Shown piece by piece: positions 5,961 through 8,921 of a stretch of 8,921 bases of DNA. The position numbers and the translations under genes are program-made. Position 1 is the first letter of the stretch. The number at the start of each line of letters is the position of its first letter. The notes beneath the pieces are model-generated. The model saw only the letters and a list, made by a program, of their open reading frames with translations, was not told where the DNA came from and did not search any database. The stretch lies in NCBI GenBank assembly GCA_012274175.1, contig JAAOZZ010000176.1, positions 1 through 8,921 on the forward strand, in the 5' to 3' direction. This stretch comes from Betaproteobacteria bacterium (GTDB lineage Bacteria; Pseudomonadota; Gammaproteobacteria; Burkholderiales; Usitatibacteraceae).

Positions 5961-6863
5961 ATGAACGCGCGCGGCATGGCCGCACTGGTCGCCGCAGCGT
6001 TCTGGCTGCTCGCGGGCGCTTCGTCGGCGGAGACGCTCTACACCGCAACCTCGCGCGGCTATGCGAGCCCGGGCGAGTTCATCGGCCGCCTGTACAAGGT
6101 CGATTCCAACGACGGCTCCGCGCGGCTGGTGGGTCCGATCCGCATCGGAGGGACGACGCCGGTCGGCGTGACCGGCCTCGCGGTGGACCCGAAATCCGGC
6201 GTGCTCTACGGCATCACCGCGGGGCTGCTCCCGGCCCGCCCGAGCCTCATCACCATCGATACCAAGACCGGAAATGCCACGCTCGTGGGCCGCCTGGGCG
6301 CCGCGGCCTCCGACGCGAACTTCGACGCGAAGGGCACGCTCTACGCGTGGCTCTCGGACACGGACCAGCTCGCGATCGTGGACCTGCAAACGGGACAGGC
6401 CACGGCGATGGGCACGGCGCGCCAGGACGGCGCCATCGGAGGCGGCTTCACGGTGGAGCGGGACGGGAAGGCGCTGGTCGCATCGACCACGGCGGGCGGA
6501 AGCCTCGAAACCGTGGATCTCGTCACCGGTGCCGTCGCCCACGGACCTTCGCTCTCCGGGGCGCCGTACCTCAGCGCCATCACCTCGCTCACGATCTCGC
6601 CCGGCGGACGGCTGATGGGAGTCAACTCGAACCTCGGCGTGCCCGCGAAGGCCTCGCTCGTGTCGATCAACGCGCGCACCGGTGCGGTCTCGGAAGTGAG
6701 CGCCTTGCCCGACGACGCCGACGCGCTCGCGTTCTCGCCGGAAGGGGTCGGCCTGGACGAAGCGCCGGCCTCGCGGTGGATCGCGATCGTGCTCGCCTTC
6801 GCGGCCGTGCTCGCGCTGAGCGTCTGGGCCGTGTGGAGACACCGCGGGAAGACTGAAGGATAA
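5961..6863 (+). CDS. Membrane-anchored periplasmic beta-propeller-like protein, function unknown
   Basis: The 300-residue product has a signal peptide (hydrophobic A-A-L-V-A-A-A-F-W-L-L, cleavage after S-S-A at about 23) and one C-terminal membrane helix (about 273-292) followed by the basic tail RHRGKTEG, so the main domain should face the periplasm with a single C-terminal anchor. Five related segments start near 44, 96, 137, 182 and 233. Each has the form L-x-x-[VI]-[DN]-x-x-[TD]-G-x-[AV] with a following hydrophobic strand, preceded by a segment such as G-V-L-Y-G-I-T or G-T-L-Y-A-W. This pattern suits the blades of a propeller (NHL/YVTN-like). No catalytic motif is seen. The ATG at 5961 is chosen because it alone gives a full signal peptide; M6 is a shorter alternative. 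No ribosome binding site is clear. It lies 102 bases after tRNA-Ser and 30 bases before the next gene. The C-terminus resembles sorting-type anchors but lacks a PEP motif. Confidence 0.8.
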   Translation: MNARGMAALVAAAFWLLAGASSAETLYTATSRGYASPGEFIGRLYKVDSNDGSARLVGPIRIGGTTPVGVTGLAVDPKSGVLYGITAGLLPARPSLITIDTKTGNATLVGRLGAAASDANFDAKGTLYAWLSDTDQLAIVDLQTGQATAMGTARQDGAIGGGFTVERDGKALVASTTAGGSLETVDLVTGAVAHGPSLSGAPYLSAITSLTISPGGRLMGVNSNLGVPAKASLVSINARTGAVSEVSALPDDADALAFSPEGVGLDEAPASRWIAIVLAFAAVLALSVWAVWRHRGKTEG

Positions 6864-6893
6864 TCGCGCACTGCCGATCCGCGTGGTTCCCGA

Positions 6894-7598
6894 ATGGCTC
6901 CCATCGACGCTTTCCTCGGCATCCTCGAGGAAGGTCCCGGGGATGTCCCTTGCATCTTCAATCCGTGGCGCGATTGGGACGATCGCGACCGCGCTCCGCG
7001 GCGCGCGACGCCGGCGCTGCGCCGGGCGAACCTCGCCGCGTACCTCGATGCCCGCCGCAAGAGCGCCCGCTTCCTGCTGCTGGGCGAGGCTCCGAGCCAC
7101 CGCGGCTGCCGGTTCACGGGCATCGCGTTCTGCTCCGAGACCGAGCTCGTGCACAAGCCCCGGCTCGTCGCGCGCGAGCCCCTGGCGCTCACGAGCCTCG
7201 ATGGCGCGGTGAAGCCGCAGCGGGAGCGCAGCGCCGCGGTGATCTGGAGCGAGATCGAGCGCGCGGGCGTCGCGTTCGAGGTGGTGCTGTGGAACGCGTT
7301 TCCATGGCACCCCTATCTTCCGCAGCATTCGGGCGCCGGGGTGGATGCGGGACCGTGCGGGCCCACGAGCAACCGCAAGCCGCGGCGCACGGAAGTGGCC
7401 CAGGGGCGCTCGGCGCTGGGCTCGCTCCTCGCCTGTTTCCCGCGCCAGCTCGAGATCTTCGCCGTGGGAAAGGTGGCCGAGGAAGCGCTCGGCCGCTGGG
7501 AGGAATTCGAATGCGCGGGCTACATGCGCCATCCGGCGCAAGGCGGAGAAGCGCGCTTCCGCGAGCAGTTCCGGAAATCCGTCGCGAGTCGTCTATAG
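6894..7598 (+). CDS. Uracil-DNA glycosylase superfamily protein
   Basis: The 234-residue cytoplasmic protein shows the ordered motifs of the UDG-like superfamily: L-L-L-G-E-A-P-S at 61-68 (equivalent to the GE-A-P-G water-activating motif), R-G-C-R-F-T-G-I-A-F-C-S-E at 70-82, W-N-A-F-P-W-H-P at 133-140, N-R-x-P-R-R-T-E at 160-167, A-V-G-K-V-A at 190-195, and R-H-P-A-Q-G-G at 212-218 (the H-P-S-like DNA-inserting loop). Such proteins may remove uracil or related damaged bases from DNA, but this subgroup is largely uncharacterised. The four-cysteine iron-sulphur arrangement of family 4/5 enzymes is not visible; scattered cysteines are at 20, 72, 80, 155, 181 and 207. The ATG at 6894 directly precedes A-P-I-D-A-F; no strong ribosome binding site is seen. 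It lies 30 bases after the propeller gene and 10 bases before the PLP-enzyme gene, so co-transcription is likely. Confidence 0.8.
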   Translation: MAPIDAFLGILEEGPGDVPCIFNPWRDWDDRDRAPRRATPALRRANLAAYLDARRKSARFLLLGEAPSHRGCRFTGIAFCSETELVHKPRLVAREPLALTSLDGAVKPQRERSAAVIWSEIERAGVAFEVVLWNAFPWHPYLPQHSGAGVDAGPCGPTSNRKPRRTEVAQGRSALGSLLACFPRQLEIFAVGKVAEEALGRWEEFECAGYMRHPAQGGEARFREQFRKSVASRL

Positions 7599-7608
7599 TT
7601 TGCGGGAC

Positions 7609-8733
7609 ATGACGCCCGCCTTCGATTCCCTGGAAACGCCCTCGCTGCTGCTCGACGCGGAGAAGCTCGAGCGCAATTGCCGAGCGATGCGCGAGCGGCT
7701 GGGGTCCCACGGGGTCGCGCTTCGTCCCCACGTGAAGACCGCGAAGAACGTGGAAGTGGCCCAGCGCGCGCTTGACGCGCAGGCGGGACCCATCACCGTG
7801 TCCACCTTGCGTGAAGCGGAATACTTCTTCGACCACGGGTTCCGCGACATCCTGTACGCCGTGGGGATCGTGCCGGGAAAGGTGGCGCGGGTCGCGCGGC
7901 TCGTGCGGCGCGGAGCGCGCATCGCCACGATCGTGGACAGCGTGGAGGCGGCGCGGGGACTCGCGCGGGCAAGTGCTGCGGAGGGCGTGCGCATTCCCGC
8001 GTTGGTGGAGATCGACAGCGACGGCCACCGCGCGGGCATTCGCCCTGGGGACGCGCGTCTCTTCGAGGTGGCCGCCGCGCTCGGCGATTCACTCGAAGGC
8101 GTCATGACCCACGCAGGCGATTCGTACAACTGCGCGAGCGTGGAAGCGATCGCCGAGGTGGCGGCGCGGGAGCGCTCGGCGGTGGTCGATTGCGCCGCGG
8201 CCCTGCGCGCACGGGGATTGCCGAGTCCTGTCGTGAGCGTTGGCTCCACGCCCACCGCGCGCTTCGGCCGTTCGTTCGAAGGGGTGAGCGAGGTGCGCGT
8301 CGGCGTCTACGTCTTCCACGACCTCGTGATGGCGGGGCTCGCCGTATGCGCGGTCGAGGACATCGCGCTCTCGGTGCTGTGCTCGGTGATCGGGCACCAG
8401 CGCGAGAAGCATTGGCTTCTCACCGACGCGGGATGGATGGCGCTCTCCCGCGACCGCGGCACCGCGCGGCAGAAGGTAGACCAGGGCTACGGCGTGGTGT
8501 GCGATGCCGCCGGGCGTCCCCTCGACGACCTCGTCGTCGCCGACGCGAACCAGGAGCACGGCATCGTCGCGCGGCGCGACGGCGGGCCTATCGACTTCGC
8601 GCGCTTTCCCGTCGGGTCGCGGCTTCGCATCCTGCCCAACCACGCCTGCGCCACCGCCGCGCAGCACGCCGAATACCAGCTGCTGCGCGAAGGCCGCCCC
8701 GCCGAGGTGTGGGAACGTTTCAACGGCTGGTAA
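7609..8733 (+). CDS. DSD1-family PLP enzyme (D-serine dehydratase / D-threonine aldolase-like)
   Basis: This fold-type III PLP enzyme (374 residues) has an alanine-racemase-like barrel followed by a C-terminal D-serine-dehydratase-like domain. It opens with E-T-P-S-L-L-L-D. The PLP lysine is expected at K43 in R-P-H-V-K-T-A-K. Other marks are E-I-D-S-D-G-H-R-A-G, T-H-A-G-D-S-Y, S-V-G-S-T-P-T, E-V-R-V-G-V-Y-V-F, D-A-G-W-M-A-L-S-R-D-R-G, N-Q-E-H-G and P-N-H-A-C. The H345-x-C347 pair matches the zinc ligands of eukaryotic-type D-serine dehydratase rather than the H-x-D of D-threonine aldolases, so dehydration or deamination of D-serine or a similar D-3-hydroxy amino acid is the better guess; the true substrate cannot be read. 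The ATG at 7609 begins just before the conserved N-terminus; upstream in-frame sequence belongs to another frame of the previous gene. Its TAA stop is partly formed by the palindrome at 8732. Confidence 0.9.
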   Translation: MTPAFDSLETPSLLLDAEKLERNCRAMRERLGSHGVALRPHVKTAKNVEVAQRALDAQAGPITVSTLREAEYFFDHGFRDILYAVGIVPGKVARVARLVRRGARIATIVDSVEAARGLARASAAEGVRIPALVEIDSDGHRAGIRPGDARLFEVAAALGDSLEGVMTHAGDSYNCASVEAIAEVAARERSAVVDCAAALRARGLPSPVVSVGSTPTARFGRSFEGVSEVRVGVYVFHDLVMAGLAVCAVEDIALSVLCSVIGHQREKHWLLTDAGWMALSRDRGTARQKVDQGYGVVCDAAGRPLDDLVVADANQEHGIVARRDGGPIDFARFPVGSRLRILPNHACATAAQHAEYQLLREGRPAEVWERFNGW

Positions 8734-8753
8734 TCGGGGTCTGTCCCCGATTT
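8732..8753. terminator. Palindrome copy 2; bidirectional terminator-like hairpin shared by two convergent genes
   Basis: Arms 8732-8739 and 8745-8752 (8 bp) pair around the loop TCTGT. The 22 bases are an exact reverse complement of 3886-3907. They fill the whole 19-base gap between the stop codons of two convergent genes and contribute bases to both stops (TAA at 8731-8733 and, on the minus strand, TGA at 8755-8753). No long T tract follows, so termination strength is uncertain. Confidence 0.75.
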
Positions 8754-8921
8754 CAGGCGGCGCGCGATAGGCGCGTGTCTCCGGCCAGCTGGCGCAGCTC
8801 GCGGCCGAGGTAGGAAGCCACCGCGCGCATTCCGTACAGGCCGGCCTGCGATTCGGCGGCGGGATTGTAGTTCGTGTTTGTGTTGACGTCGTAGGTGTAG
8901 AGCTCGCCCGCCGCGTCCTCG
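8753..8921 (-). CDS. C-terminal end of a probable ATP-grasp (RimK-like) ligase, partial
   Basis: Only the last 55 residues are inside the window. They include Y-T-Y-D-V-N-T-N-T-N-Y-N-P, followed by A-G-L-Y-G-M-R-A-V-A-S-Y-L-G-R-E-L. D-V-N-x-N resembles the metal-binding D/E-x-N motif near the C-terminus of ATP-grasp enzymes, and the N-T-N-Y-N form recalls RimK-like or carboxylate-amine ligases. These join a carboxylate to an amine through an acyl phosphate. The start, the ATP-binding core and the substrate cannot be seen. The gene converges on the PLP-enzyme gene with only the palindrome between them. The coding call is firm; the family call comes from one motif. Confidence 0.6.
   Translation of the reverse strand, partial: EDAAGELYTYDVNTNTNYNPAAESQAGLYGMRAVASYLGRELRQLAGDTRLSRAA

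Noticed and set aside
5808..7541. 577-codon minus-strand frame opposite the propeller and UDG-like genes
   Set aside because: It covers part of the tRNA and has a low-complexity R/A/E/H-rich translation; shadow.
7594..7599. TATAGT before the PLP-enzyme gene as a -10 element
   Set aside because: No acceptable -35 at 16-18 bases; it overlaps the stop of the preceding gene, and the 10-base gap favours co-transcription.
7345..7608. Upstream extension of the PLP-enzyme frame
   Set aside because: It overlaps the UDG-like gene out of frame and is arginine-rich; family homology begins just after the ATG at 7609.

Overview
The window is GC-rich, densely coded chromosomal DNA from a proteobacterium, most likely a betaproteobacterium. 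The grounds are strong G/C bias at third codon positions, a proteobacterial-type aspartokinase, a tRNA-Ser(GCU) with encoded CCA, and short palindromic intergenic repeats of the kind scattered through such genomes. From memory, lysC next to tRNA-Ser is a common betaproteobacterial arrangement; here two exported peptidase-like genes lie between them. No phage, transposase or CRISPR gene is visible. The lineage is an inference.

Layout. (1) 1-427, minus: 5' part of a membrane sensor with a CHASE-type domain, cut by the left edge. (2) 550-3881, plus: lysC (aspartate kinase) overlapping by 4 bases a secreted prolyl oligopeptidase (family S9A). (3) 3882-3977: a junction between convergent genes made almost wholly of palindromic repeats. 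(4) 3978-5687, minus: a lipoprotein of the gamma-glutamyltransferase (GGT) family whose glutamate-anchoring residues are replaced. (5) 5746-5858: a symmetric -10 element and tRNA-Ser(GCU). (6) 5961-8733, plus: three close genes for a membrane-anchored beta-propeller-like protein of unknown role, a uracil-DNA-glycosylase-superfamily protein, and a DSD1-type (D-serine dehydratase / D-threonine aldolase-like) PLP enzyme. (7) 8732-8753: the same 22-bp palindrome as in (3), inverted, filling a second convergent junction. (8) 8753-8921, minus: the 3' end of a probable ATP-grasp ligase.

How the genes may work together. LysC commits aspartate to the lysine, threonine and methionine branch. The prolyl oligopeptidase and the GGT-like lipoprotein both act outside the cytoplasm and could serve peptide or amide scavenging, although the GGT homologue probably does not recognise gamma-glutamyl groups. 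The DSD1-type enzyme handles D-hydroxy amino acids, so an amino-acid theme recurs, but no single pathway joins the genes. Most of the window is ordinary housekeeping and accessory metabolism. The best leads are the altered GGT active site and the repeat-built convergent junctions.
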